64,000 nt of DNA from Deroplatys truncata (GCA_030765065.1 CM060978.1:115177692-115241691), one strand, 5' to 3'. Counted from the stretch's first letter, positions 37,241 to 47,264 are shown. Notes: generated by a model not told the origin, from the letters alone. Program-made: numbers and translations.

Positions 37241-37932
37241 CTGGTGCGACAAAAACTGCTGTTCTCCAAGCAAGTTTGTGACATGCAGTGAGTGCTGCTA
37301 CTGCAAGAGACTGAAGAGATCTTGTGTTCGATTCTCCAGGGAGTAAAGTGGAGCTAAGAAGAGGCTACATCATACATATTTCATTACATCGCTTTCACAA
37401 AGAGTGTGAAGTGACAGTGAGAAACTGAGTGAAATTTGAAATAGATCACATTAGTGAAGTGACAATGAGAGCTTAGTGAGCCGACAGTGACAATTGGACA
37501 AACTCACGATATTATTTAAATGATGAAAGAACAAGAGAAGGTTCTGAGAAAAGAATATTAACAAATGCTAAGTGCATATTCATGGATGCAATTTGTTTGA
37601 AATCAATAGAAATTTAGTCCGCAAAAAAATACTTTTATATATTTCTGCTGAGCAACAAATGAGGTTACGGCTTGAAACCAATACTTGTTCTTCACCATGC
37701 CATAATTACAAAACAATAATAAATATGATGCTAAGTTTAAATATAAAATCATTGAAACTTGCACACAACAAAGCAAATAATTAAATTATGGAATATGAGT
37801 TGAAGTACTTGTACTGCTCTGCTTACCAAATTACTGACAGGAATGTTTAGAGGACTTATTGTTCCCATTTTTGGCTACTGGTCTTCCTCTTCTTCTTCTC
37901 CTCTGGGTATCTGTAGCATCATTGGTGTGGGG
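37230..37932 (+). other. putative transcript leader downstream of the heat-shock promoter; no ORF recognised
   Basis: Downstream of the TATA box the sequence is rich in gtgagtg/agtgaa-type words (37420-37500: gtgaagtgacagtgagaaac, gtgaagtgacaatgagagc) and has stops in all frames. The longest open stretch, at 37572-37784 (70 codons), matches nothing I know. It could be a non-coding heat-shock RNA, a 5' leader with a distant exon, or a dead promoter. Confidence 0.3.
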
Positions 37933-38163
37933 ATGTGTCTGGGTGGCTCAACTGGTTAGGCACTGGCCTTCTGATCCCAAGGTTGCAGGTTCAAATCCGG
38001 CCCAGACCAATGGTTTTTAAGTGTGCTTAAAAGTGACAGCCCCATGTTAGTAGATTTACTGGCATGTAAAAGAACTCCTGCGAGACAAAATCTAGGCACA
38101 CTGGTGGTGCTGAAATGACCCTGGCAATTGACAGCATCGTTAACAAAAAAAACAATTTTTTTA
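37933..38163 (+). repeat. tRNA-derived SINE with 12-bp TSD
   Basis: The head has box A (gggtggctcaactggttagg) and box B (gcaggttcaaatccggcccaga). The body holds gttagtagatttactggcat gtaaaagaact, related to the core in the 36.5-kb SINE, and the tail is A/T-rich. Perfect 12-bp direct repeats attggtgtgggg at 37921-37932 and 38164-38175 are the TSD, so this is a fairly young insertion. Confidence 0.9.
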
Positions 38164-38507
38164 ATTGGTGTGGGGTTGGTGAATTTGGAAATTAAACTAT
38201 TGTCTGTTGGAATTTCAAAGTTCATACTTTGATAATCAAAAGTTTCAATCTATGAATCCTTATCAATTGAACATATCCATTCATTTTTAACTTAGTAAAA
38301 ATGTTTTCCTAACAACTGGATTTATGATTTATTTTCAAAAAGTTCCTTACATGCTATTTCTTTATCTGTTTTATGAATTATGATTTGGAGAATTTCAACC
38401 TCTATTATTCTGATATTGTAATGAAAAGAAGCTAGAAACAGTGATGTGTATTGAATTTATTTAAAGGTGAGTCGGAATTGTTACACTAACATCACTTAAG
38501 TTTACTC

Positions 38508-38550
38508 ACTTAACATGTTTTGGGAAACGGTTGTTCCCATCCTCAGAAGT
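38508..38550 (-). ncRNA. hammerhead-like ribozyme motif at the 3' end of PLE copy 1
   Basis: On the minus strand, starting on the last base of the TAA stop, a 43-nt motif reads: stem I ACTT, core CTGAGGA, stem II TGGGAACAACCGTTTCCC, core AAAAC, loop AT, GT then T (position 17), and stem I AAGT. Stem I pairs perfectly; stem III is just two pairs, as known for PLE ribozymes. The expected GAAA is AAAA here, which replaces G12, a catalytic base, so this copy is predicted weak or dead. Confidence 0.6.
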
Positions 38551-40865
38551 TAATTCGACTGGCCCGTGTTGTTGGTGTTTCCGTTTTTTGGACTGGATCC
38601 TGTGGTGGCATCTTGTGGTGGAGAAATGTACTTCCAGAGAGGATTTGGTGGCGGCAAATCAAAATTAATTAGATGTGTGTTGTGTTTTAGAATGGTGATC
38701 TTCTCCCATGCATCTAATTCGGCTGCAAATTTGGCTGGTTTGACTAATGTAATATTGGGTTTGATGTTGTGATTAGTGATCCAAAAATGGTGTGAAACTG
38801 CAGATTTGTCCATTTGTTTGTATTTAATACATCTCATGTGCTCCTTTAGCCTAGTTTCTAGGTTTCTTTTTGTCTTACCTATGTATACTTTATTGCAATC
38901 TGAACGATTGATTTTATAGATTCCAGCTTTTTTGTCTTGTGGAATGGGGTCTTTTAACTTGTTACAAAGTAATTTCTCTATGTTAAATTTGTTCTGTGGA
39001 GCTAGGCTGATGTTATGTTTCATGAAAATCTTCTTAAATTTGTGAAATGTTCCTGGGTGGTATGTGAATTTCTTGAACTTTAGCTCTTTATCTTGCTGGC
39101 TGAGATTTGTTGTGTTTCTGATGTGCATCTGTCGTTTGAATTTTGCAATTTTTTTGTCAATAGTTGCTTTGTTGTACCCATTATGTATTGCTGTGTCTAC
39201 TATATGCTGGTATTCTTTTTTATTTAAGGGGGTATATACCAGTCTATGTGTTAGGCTGTTTAGTACTGCATGTTTGTGTGTGGTTGGATTGAAACTGTTA
39301 TTTTTTATGTAATTAGTAGAGTGTGTTGGCTTCCTGTATATGCCAAAGGTTAGGTTCTTTTGTTCTCTGATGATTTTTAGGTCTAAAAATGGTAGCATGC
39401 CTTCTTTTTCTATTTCTATGGTGAATTTTATTGATTGGTTCTGTAGGTTTAGTAAGGCTAAGGAGTCTTGTATGAACCTGTTAGGGACAACAGCGAAGAT
39501 GTCGTCAACATATCTGTGCCAAACTTTAAACATGTATGGAAAGGAAGTTGTTATGTGTGTTTCTAAGTAGCTCATAAATAAATCTGCCAAGAAGGGTGAA
39601 AGTGGTTTGCCCATGGTTAGACCAGTTGGTTGTTGATAGAACTTCTTCTTGAAGCTAAAACAATTTTGTGCAATGCATAAATTGGTAAGTTGTATGAGGT
39701 CTTCTATTTCTTCTTCAAGTAGGTTAGTCTGCTGTAGCCATTTCTTTAATTGACGCAGGAGTTGATCTGTAGGGACACTTGGAAATAGTGCAGTGACATC
39801 AAAGGAAACTAATCTGTCTTCTGGTTCGAGTTCCAGGGATTTTATCTTCTGTATTAAATCTTCTGAATTCATTATGTTTTTGCTATTGAATTTTGGTAGT
39901 GAAGAGAATCTCTGTACTAACCATTTTGCCAGTTTGTAGGTAGGAGAATCAATATTACTGACGATTGGTCTCATCTTATTACCCGGTTTGTGTATTTTAG
40001 GTAGAGCATACATTCTTGGTAAAGTGGGGTGGTCTGGTTTTAATCTAGATTTATCAGTGTCTGTTATAGTTTTGCTTTCCTGGATGGTTTGATTGAAGGC
40101 TTTTAAATGTAATTTTAATGGGTCTTCTTGAATTTGTATGTAATTTTCTTGTTGCAGCATATTTTCTACTCCGGCAATATAATCATCTTTTTGCAGTACA
40201 ACTAGTTTATTTCCCTTGTCAGCTTTTGTGTATACTACTGGTTTTGATTTTAATGTTTTGATCACATGTTTGGTTGGGAAATTGTTATGTTTATCTGCTT
40301 GTATTTCTTGGAGAACCATTTCACATTCTTTTTTTATAGTGGTTTTACTATTTTCATTTAGGTTGTAAGTAGCAATCTCAATGTCTGCGACTATTTCATC
40401 GGTTGTTTTTGTGTAGCCAACACATGTTTTTAGGCCAAGGTTTAATACCGATAATTCCGCTTTGGTGAAAGTTACATTTGAAAGATTAATTACGTCTGGG
40501 TATGACGTCGTTTTTTCATTTTTTAGGTTAGGTTTATATGAATGTTGCTTCCAGTGTAGTATGTCTAGTTTTTTCTTTAATTTCAGCGTTTTTGTTTTCA
40601 TCCTGTAGCTAAGAATAGTGAGGAATTTTGTTTGCATGTTTTGCCAAAGTGGGTAGCCGAGTGTGTCCGTTAATTTAAGGTGAAGAGCATATAATTCCAT
40701 TTCCAATTTTTGTAATTTTGCATAGTGGTTGTTTCTCTCAATTATTATTACTTTTTTATCGGCTGATGTTTGGTGTTTGCTGTTTTTGTCATATTTTACA
40801 ATTCTCCTTACAAACTTTGGTGTGACTTTGCTTTGTATGCATAGGTTTAAAAAACGGATGTCCAC
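38550..40865 (-). CDS. Penelope-like reverse transcriptase / GIY-YIG endonuclease (PLE copy 1)
   Basis: Open for 771 codons from a GTG. The frame stays open upstream to about 40944 (NFKDFSGIKSDIKRYQKVEE), so the true start was probably ATG beyond the 5' truncation; GTG is only a computed start. The protein copies element RNA at the target and cuts DNA. RT motifs: A, FDVTALFPSVP (about residue 355); B, GLTMGKPLSP (about 415-424, Lys where copies 2 and 3 have Asn); C, YVDD (about 452). The GIY-YIG domain starts near residue 646 (KAGIYKIN...KVYIGKTKRNLETRLKEH), followed by SHHFW and ELDAWEK. The first Cys of the CxxC knuckle is Arg (NRSDC, against NCSDC in the 62-kb copy). No stop or frameshift interrupts the gene. 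Confidence 0.9.
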   Translation of the reverse strand: MDIRFLNLCIQSKVTPKFVRRIVKYDKNSKHQTSADKKVIIIERNNHYAKLQKLEMELYALHLKLTDTLGYPLWQNMQTKFLTILSYRMKTKTLKLKKKLDILHWKQHSYKPNLKNEKTTSYPDVINLSNVTFTKAELSVLNLGLKTCVGYTKTTDEIVADIEIATYNLNENSKTTIKKECEMVLQEIQADKHNNFPTKHVIKTLKSKPVVYTKADKGNKLVVLQKDDYIAGVENMLQQENYIQIQEDPLKLHLKAFNQTIQESKTITDTDKSRLKPDHPTLPRMYALPKIHKPGNKMRPIVSNIDSPTYKLAKWLVQRFSSLPKFNSKNIMNSEDLIQKIKSLELEPEDRLVSFDVTALFPSVPTDQLLRQLKKWLQQTNLLEEEIEDLIQLTNLCIAQNCFSFKKKFYQQPTGLTMGKPLSPFLADLFMSYLETHITTSFPYMFKVWHRYVDDIFAVVPNRFIQDSLALLNLQNQSIKFTIEIEKEGMLPFLDLKIIREQKNLTFGIYRKPTHSTNYIKNNSFNPTTHKHAVLNSLTHRLVYTPLNKKEYQHIVDTAIHNGYNKATIDKKIAKFKRQMHIRNTTNLSQQDKELKFKKFTYHPGTFHKFKKIFMKHNISLAPQNKFNIEKLLCNKLKDPIPQDKKAGIYKINRSDCNKVYIGKTKRNLETRLKEHMRCIKYKQMDKSAVSHHFWITNHNIKPNITLVKPAKFAAELDAWEKITILKHNTHLINFDLPPPNPLWKYISPPQDATTGSSPKNGNTNNTGQSN

Positions 40866-40945
40866 AAATGTGTTTTTTCTCTTTTCTTCAACTTTTTGGT
40901 ATCTTTTGATGTCACTTTTTATTCCACTGAAATCTTTGAAATTGA

Positions 40946-42882
40946 AGCGGAAGTATCGGTATTAAACCTTGGCCTAAAAACATGTGTTGGCTACACAAAA
41001 ACAACCGATGAAATAGTCGCAGACATTGAGATTGCACTTACAACCTAAATGAAAATAGTAAAACCACTATAAAAAAAAGAATGTGAAATGGTTCTCCAAG
41101 AAATACAAGCAGATAAACATAACAATTTCCCAACCAAACATGTGATCAAAACATTAAAATCAAAACCAGTAGTATACACAAAAGCTGACAAGGGAAATAA
41201 ACTAGTTGTACTGCAAAAAGATGATTATATTGCCAGAGTAGAAAATATGCTGCAACAAGAAAATTACATACAAATTCAAGAAGACCCATTAAAATTACAT
41301 TTAAAAGCCTTCAATCAAACCATCCAGGAAAGCAAAACTATAACAGACACTGATAAATCTAGATTAAAACCAGACCACCCCACTTTACCAAGAATGTATG
41401 CTCTACCTAAAATACACAAACCGGGTAATAAGAGGAGACCAATCGTCAGTAATATTGATTCTCCTACCTACAAACTGGCAAAATGGTTAGTACAGAGATT
41501 CTCTTCACTACCAAAATTCAATAGCAAAAACATAATGAATTCAGAAGATTTAATACAGAAGATAAAATCCCTGGAACTCGAACCAGAAGACAGATTAGTT
41601 TCCTTTGATGTCACTGCACTATTTCCAAGTGTCCCTACAGATCAACTCCTGCGTCAATTAAAGAAATGGCTACAGCAGACTAACCTACTTGAAGAAGAAA
41701 TAGAAGACCTCATACAACTTACCAATTTATGCATTGCACAAAATTGTTTTAGCTTCAAGAAGAAGTTCTATCAACAACCAACTGGTCTAACCATGGGCAA
41801 CCCACTTTCACCCTTCTTGGCAGATTTATTTATGAGCTACTTAGAAACACACATAACAACTTCCTTTCCATACATGTTTAAAGTTTGGCACAGATATGTT
41901 GACGACATCTTCGCTGTTGTCCCTAATAGGTTCATACAAGACTCCTTAGCCTTACTAAACCTACAGAACCAATCAATAAAATTCACCATAGAAATAGAAA
42001 AAGAAGGCATGCTACCATTTTTAGACCTAAAAATCATCAGAGAACAAAAGAACCTAACCTTTGGCATATACAGGAAGCCAACACACTCTACTAATTACAT
42101 AAAAAATAACAGTTTCAATCCAACCACACACAAACATGCAGTACTAAACAGCCTAACACATAGACTGGTATATACCCCCTTAAATAAAAAAGAATACCAG
42201 CATATAGTAGACACAGCAATACATAATGGGTACAACAAAGCAACTATTGACAAAAAAATTGCAAAATTCAAACGACAGATGCACATCAGAAACACAACAA
42301 ATCTCAGCCAGCAAGATAAAGAGCTAAAGTTCAAGAAATTCACATACCACCCAGGAACATTTCACAAATTTAAGAAGATTTTCATGAAACATAACATCAG
42401 CCTAGCTCCACAGAACAAATTTAACATAGAGAAATTACTTTGTAATAAGTTAAAAGACCCCATTCCACAAGACAAAAAAGCTGGAATCTATAAAATCAAT
42501 CGTTCAGATTGCAATAAAGTATACATAGGTAAGACAAAAAGAAACCTAGAAACTAGGCTAAAGGAGCACATGAGATGTATTAAATACAAACAAATGGACA
42601 AATCTGCAGTTTCACACCATTTTTGGATCACTAATCACAACATCAAACCCAATATTACATTAGTCAAACCAGCCAAATTTGCAGCCGAATTAGATGCATG
42701 GGAGAAGATCACCATTCTAAAACACAACACACATCTAATGAATTTTGATTTGCCGCCACCAAATCCTCTCTGGAAGTACATTTCTCCACCACAAGATGCC
42801 ACCACAACCGTTTCCCAAAACATGTTAAGTGAGTAAACTTAAGTGATGTTAGTGTAACAATTCCGACTCACCTTTAAATAAA
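40946..42882 (+). mobile_element. Penelope-like element copy 2, 5'-truncated
   Basis: Sequence equivalent to copy 1 begins at gcggaagtatcggtattaaa, about 20 codons before the VGYTKTTDE segment, so roughly the first 140 codons are missing. Early in the frame (about 41034 and 41073-41080) a one-base loss and a one-base gain flank an 18-codon out-of-frame segment with a stop. Beyond it the gene is open. At its 3' end, 69 bases present in copy 1 are gone. Confidence 0.88.
41088..42836 (+). CDS. Penelope-like RT / GIY-YIG protein (PLE copy 2, N-terminally truncated)
   Basis: 582 codons from an internal Met corresponding to about residue 183 of copy 1. RT motif A FDVTALFPSVP is near residue 172, B GLTMGNPLSP near 233-242, and C YVDD at 270-273. 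GIY-YIG starts near residue 464, again with Arg in place of the first knuckle Cys. Differences from copy 1 include IARVEN for IAGVEN, GNKRRP for GNKMRP and MGNPLSP for MGKPLSP. The C-terminus is abnormal: an in-frame 69-bp deletion removes the last native residues and stop, so the frame reads through TVSQNMLSE, the last residues coming from ribozyme-side sequence. Without its N-terminus the protein is unlikely to work. Confidence 0.85.
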   Translation: MVLQEIQADKHNNFPTKHVIKTLKSKPVVYTKADKGNKLVVLQKDDYIARVENMLQQENYIQIQEDPLKLHLKAFNQTIQESKTITDTDKSRLKPDHPTLPRMYALPKIHKPGNKRRPIVSNIDSPTYKLAKWLVQRFSSLPKFNSKNIMNSEDLIQKIKSLELEPEDRLVSFDVTALFPSVPTDQLLRQLKKWLQQTNLLEEEIEDLIQLTNLCIAQNCFSFKKKFYQQPTGLTMGNPLSPFLADLFMSYLETHITTSFPYMFKVWHRYVDDIFAVVPNRFIQDSLALLNLQNQSIKFTIEIEKEGMLPFLDLKIIREQKNLTFGIYRKPTHSTNYIKNNSFNPTTHKHAVLNSLTHRLVYTPLNKKEYQHIVDTAIHNGYNKATIDKKIAKFKRQMHIRNTTNLSQQDKELKFKKFTYHPGTFHKFKKIFMKHNISLAPQNKFNIEKLLCNKLKDPIPQDKKAGIYKINRSDCNKVYIGKTKRNLETRLKEHMRCIKYKQMDKSAVSHHFWITNHNIKPNITLVKPAKFAAELDAWEKITILKHNTHLMNFDLPPPNPLWKYISPPQDATTTVSQNMLSE

Positions 42883-42895
42883 CTCTATTATTCTG

Positions 42896-44663
42896 TTCGA
42901 GAACAACCAAATAAAATATTTCCTTCCTACAAATTGGACAAAAATCCCTGACTCACCTTCCTTCAGGAACCTTTAGATCTCCATACTCCTAGTCTGAATC
43001 ATGCAGTAAATTACAGTTATTAACTCTTTTACTAAAAATGTAAAATTTTTAGAATTGTTCCATAAAATATGTAACAAATTCACCAGAACACAAGACACAA
43101 AACGTTGCAAACACACCTGAAATGGATACTATTTGTGCATTTACGATTTTGTTTGGCTTTTATTTTGGAAAGAAAATAAGATTTTGGATTTCTATATTTG
43201 CATATGAAGTTCCCATGTTCATACGACTTTTATGCAGGTGTTACTTGTCTTGTTTATAAGCCTGTATTGCACAGTGCACATTCTGATTAACCCATCCAAA
43301 TGAAATGGAGCCATGTCAAAATTTGGCAAAGCTAGCAGCTTATGTGAATACGACAAATAATAAGTGTGTGTTCTCAAATCACACGCTTGCGAAAAAAAAG
43401 CATTCAACATAGGGTAAAAAAAATCAACATCTGAGTTTGTGCAATGTAGCATTAAGGTTTACAACACACACTTACTTGAAACAATTTTATCATAACTAAG
43501 AAAAACATAGTAGTAACTGCCATATAAACTGATACAAAATGAAGGCACTTTAATTATGGAAAATATAATTGAATAATTAACATATGTCACCCAACTCGTT
43601 CAAATGAAAACAATATCTTTTATTCACAGTTAGATATTATTCTACAATGTCTAGAGTACAATTACTGGTCATAATACTAATTAAAATACATTTAACTTTG
43701 ATATAATCTTAAGCTTTAGTAACCATAATTACATGTCCAGCATTTATATCTAAAAGTGCATAAATAGATCCAAACATTAACAATGCCTTACATTTAATCT
43801 AGAAGGCCATTTAGTATAAAGTGTCTTTTTAAATAAAATTTACTGAGAATGCTTTTGTTATTTTAATGCACTAGTTATGTAAATGTTTTATGTTCAAAGG
43901 ACATGCCATCTGGCTTTGGACTGACAATAAAAATCTTCCCGTACATAATACAGTAACATCTTTGGCCATAAAAAGTTTTCATTAACATCTATAAAGCACA
44001 CATACTTTAAAGAATATGAAAAATAAATTATACTGCTCTTAGTTTAATGAATAAGATGGAAAGACATACATGGAGTATGGAACAAAGCTTTGTAACTTTT
44101 TTAATGAAATGCATGTCTTATCACTGAGACAGTTTTATCAATAGGCTTGTAATCCTGAGGACCCTTTTAACAGAGTAGTATGGTTTCTAATTAATTACCT
44201 GCAAAACCACTCACCAATTGGTATCAGTCTACATTACATATTACAGTCAAGTTTATGGTTGGTCCCCAAGTTCAAGCCTGATGATCAGTAACAATGAAAG
44301 AGGCCAAGGCTACTAAAGTCTCTTCCATACTCTCTATGTATAAAGGCACCTTTATTATTTCTGTTAATATAAACGTGCTATCTTGCACTTCTTACATTTC
44401 TCCAATTGAGCAATTCTTTTATTGGCTTGCTGTGCTCTCCTGAAATCTTAATGTTTATTTCAATGAGATATATCTCGTATATTTCATATCTCTCATATAT
44501 GAGATAAGGTATCTCTTCTATCAATTTTGTTGTAGTAATTACAGAGAGAAGACTAAGATGCAAGAGAGAAGTGGGAAGGGAGCGTATAATGTTCAATTTA
44601 TGCAACTTTTAATGAATACATCAAAATCTTTTTATATTTTATGCTTGAAAAATACTCTGAATC
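42896..44663. other. no recognisable feature
   Basis: AT-rich; no conserved coding sequence. A self-complementary AT-rich patch (gatatatctcgtatattt ... gagataaggtatct) lies near 44464-44515. Confidence 0.4.
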
Positions 44664-44807
44664 ATGGTACTCTGTATTTTATAATAAACCAGAAGTATTG
44701 TTTATTGTGATGTTGTGTAGTATTTAAAATTTGAGTTGGAAAATGTTGATTCACATCACAAATGAGAATCAACATTTTCCAACTCAAATTTTAAATGGTA
44801 CTCTGTA
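44664..44807. repeat. perfect 31-bp inverted repeat between 13-bp direct repeats
   Basis: Arms 44722-44752 and 44766-44796 are exact reverse complements (atttaaaatttgagttggaa aatgttgattc), separated by 13 bases. The 13-mer atggtactctgta occurs at 44664-44676 and again at 44795-44807, just overlapping the end of the second arm. No coding capacity. Confidence 0.9.
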
Positions 44808-46036
44808 GTTCAGTATGATAAGAGCATTAATGAATTTCAAAATAAAATGCCAAAACAAATACACATATAATAATTATCTGCAAATCAGAGTGTATTATAG
44901 GGGAATAAAGCCATTAAAGCCTCATTACACCCTAAGTCAGAAAATGAATCTGAAAACCTCTAAGCAATCATGATTAATGTTAGTTTAATTAACTATTGTA
45001 CTCATTGTATGTAAACTCTTGATTCCACAGTCCTATTCAAATACACACTCCAACTATTGCCATAGTTCTTTTATAACCAACAAAGCCTATCTATTTTCAT
45101 TTTTAAAAAACTTGTGCTTTAGTCATCTATTTCACACTATCTAGAGAAACACTCTGAATCATGTTTTAAACTACTTTGCTTGTATATGCCATGTCAAACT
45201 GTGAATATAAAGTATTCACCTCATCATCTTTTTCAACTGGTTTACACTAACATGCAGATCAAACAAAATTAAATTGTAAATTACAAATAGCAAAAAATAA
45301 AAATATCTATATTGGTTTTATTTCTAGAACCCAGATGACAGGCAGCTTCAAAATATTGCTGCTTTATAATATTAGTACCAGCACAACATGCAAAATTGCT
45401 TAATGACTAATTAGCAAATGAAAAGAATTTGTTTTCTCGTTTTTATTTGTGTACAATTCCTATTCGAAATCAAATGGAAGCTGTAACTGAGAAGGCAAAT
45501 TTTTATTTAGTATTTTGTTTTGGCAAGCTCATTTAAAAATGATGTGCTTCCTTTAACAAAAATAAAGATAAAGTTACACATGTGTAAACACAACCGTGAT
45601 TTATTTCAGTGATAATTTCACATATAAACATCCACCTGTAATTATGTGTGTTTGTAATGCTTACTTTAACCTCAATGGGGATATTTGTCATATACATGTG
45701 CAATTCATATGACTTGGTGAACATATTACTTTCATTACATAAATATTATCCTATATTGAAAACCTAAGCATATGACAGAACAATATTTAGGGATTAAAAT
45801 ATCTTTATATTGAAAATAAAAACAATTCTTCTCCTTTTTAATGTAAATTTTGAATCACGAGCATGACCCCAATTTTTCAAATCTAAAGGTGCTTTAATCT
45901 TAATTAGAAAGTAGATAAACTGAATTTTAGGAAATTGAGTATGATTGCAAAATAGGTCTCGCAACAGGGTGTTTGTGTTCGACTCCATCATCCAAGCAAG
46001 CCTTACCATCATTTATTTAACCTGGGCCCATCTAAT

Positions 46037-46071
<35 letters not shown>

Positions 46072-46321
46072 GGTATACATATAAGCAAATCTGTTCATTG
46101 CATAGGATGGAATTTCTACCTGGTTTGAAGCTATAAATAGGGTTAAAAAGAAAACTGTGTTCACTGAAGGTATAAGCACTTCTGAGAAATGTTCAGAGAA
46201 AAATACACATCAAATTTTAAAAAGAAATGTCATTGGGAGAAAATTCTTAATGCTAAGACCTGACATTGCTTCAAAGACAAACATATACACTTCTAAGGAG
46301 AATGAAAAATTAAACCTACTA
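44808..46321. other. unassigned stretch with (AT)n microsatellite
   Basis: (AT)n at about 46039-46066. The ORF at 46157-46483 (108 codons) has no domain I recognise and partly overlaps the transposon beginning at 46322. Confidence 0.4.
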
Positions 46322-46521
46322 CTGTGCGGTCCAAATCACTTGATGTTTCGTGACAACCAATGCGAAGTGACCACGCGGTTGCCAAACTTCACTTTGCTTC
46401 GTCAGAACGTTACACATTTGTTACCATCGCAACGTTCACTTAAAAACTACAACAAAACAAGAGACACAATAATGGAAACGTAATACACAAATAGAAGCCA
46501 TTCCTTTCTATGCGTTCTCTG

Positions 46522-46725
46522 TTATTCAAGTGGCATAGCTAACACTATATACTCATCGTCCTCGATATCACGTTTATCATAAAATTCAAAAACACTGCGC
46601 CACATAACATCTTTTTCAAAATTATCCAGGTTTATACCTCTCTTAGGTAAGCCTATATTTTCTCGGCGATGCAAACAATTTCGTGGCTTCTGCTGCATGT
46701 GCCTTTTTCGCTTCCCTACACACAC
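46522..46725 (-). pseudogene. transposase fragment (region after the HTH domain)
   Basis: A 67-codon open stretch; residues about 29-50 (KRGINLDNFEKDVMWRSVFE FY) match the linker described for the enclosing element. It ends at a stop after EYIVLAMPLE. It lacks both the HTH and the DDE domain. Confidence 0.45.
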
Positions 46726-47264
46726 GTTAAGAAGTTGATGTACTTAACGAGTACACCTCAGCCATAAGCTCTCGATATTTCATGAAGTTAAGATTTTTGC
46801 GGCTTTCTTCATTGGCATACTTTATAAAGAAATTATACACACTGAAGACAACAGCCTTAACATTACTGCTATATCCACTGGTACTACTGGGCTTACTAAG
46901 TAAAACTTTATAAATGCTAGGACAAAGTCTATCACTATAAGAACTGAGTACACCGCAGTTGAATTCACAACTGAGTCACTTAATCTTCCAGCAAGCGTGC
47001 TGTAAAAGATACACCAGCAGTATTTTTGCTTTGTCAAAGTTTTAACAAGGTTTTAGCCTTGAGCTATCGCGCCAATGGTGCATTGAATTCCATTGTTGAT
47101 GCTTCCTCAAGAATGTGATGATAACTGCCAATTCTTTGGTAACAGTTCTCAGTTGGATTATTCTTTATATGCTTTTTCTTTCATAGTGCATTACAAGTAA
47201 CAAGTTGTTGAATTGAATTCACAATAAAATTGTTTTGGTGGACTTTGTGACAGTGATTTGTCTA

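Larger units (their letters stand above)
38413..42882. mobile_element. head-to-head inverted dimer of Penelope-like elements in one TSD
   Basis: A minus-strand PLE (3' end at 38413, 5' end near 40944) and a plus-strand PLE (5' end near 40945, 3' end at about 42882) meet at their 5' sides. The whole unit, not each half, is bracketed by the same 13 bases, ctctattattctg, at 38400-38412 and 42883-42895. This is the expected footprint of one integration event. The copies are nearly identical over their shared length. Confidence 0.88.

Noticed and set aside
38566-39570. ORFs on the plus strand opposite PLE copy 1 (and their exact equivalents opposite copies 2 and 3)
   Set aside because: They are antisense shadows of the PLE gene; their conservation follows from the near identity of the three copies.
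46157-46483. 108-codon ORF as a host gene
   Set aside because: No recognisable domain, no splice context, and it overlaps the TIR of a degenerate transposon.
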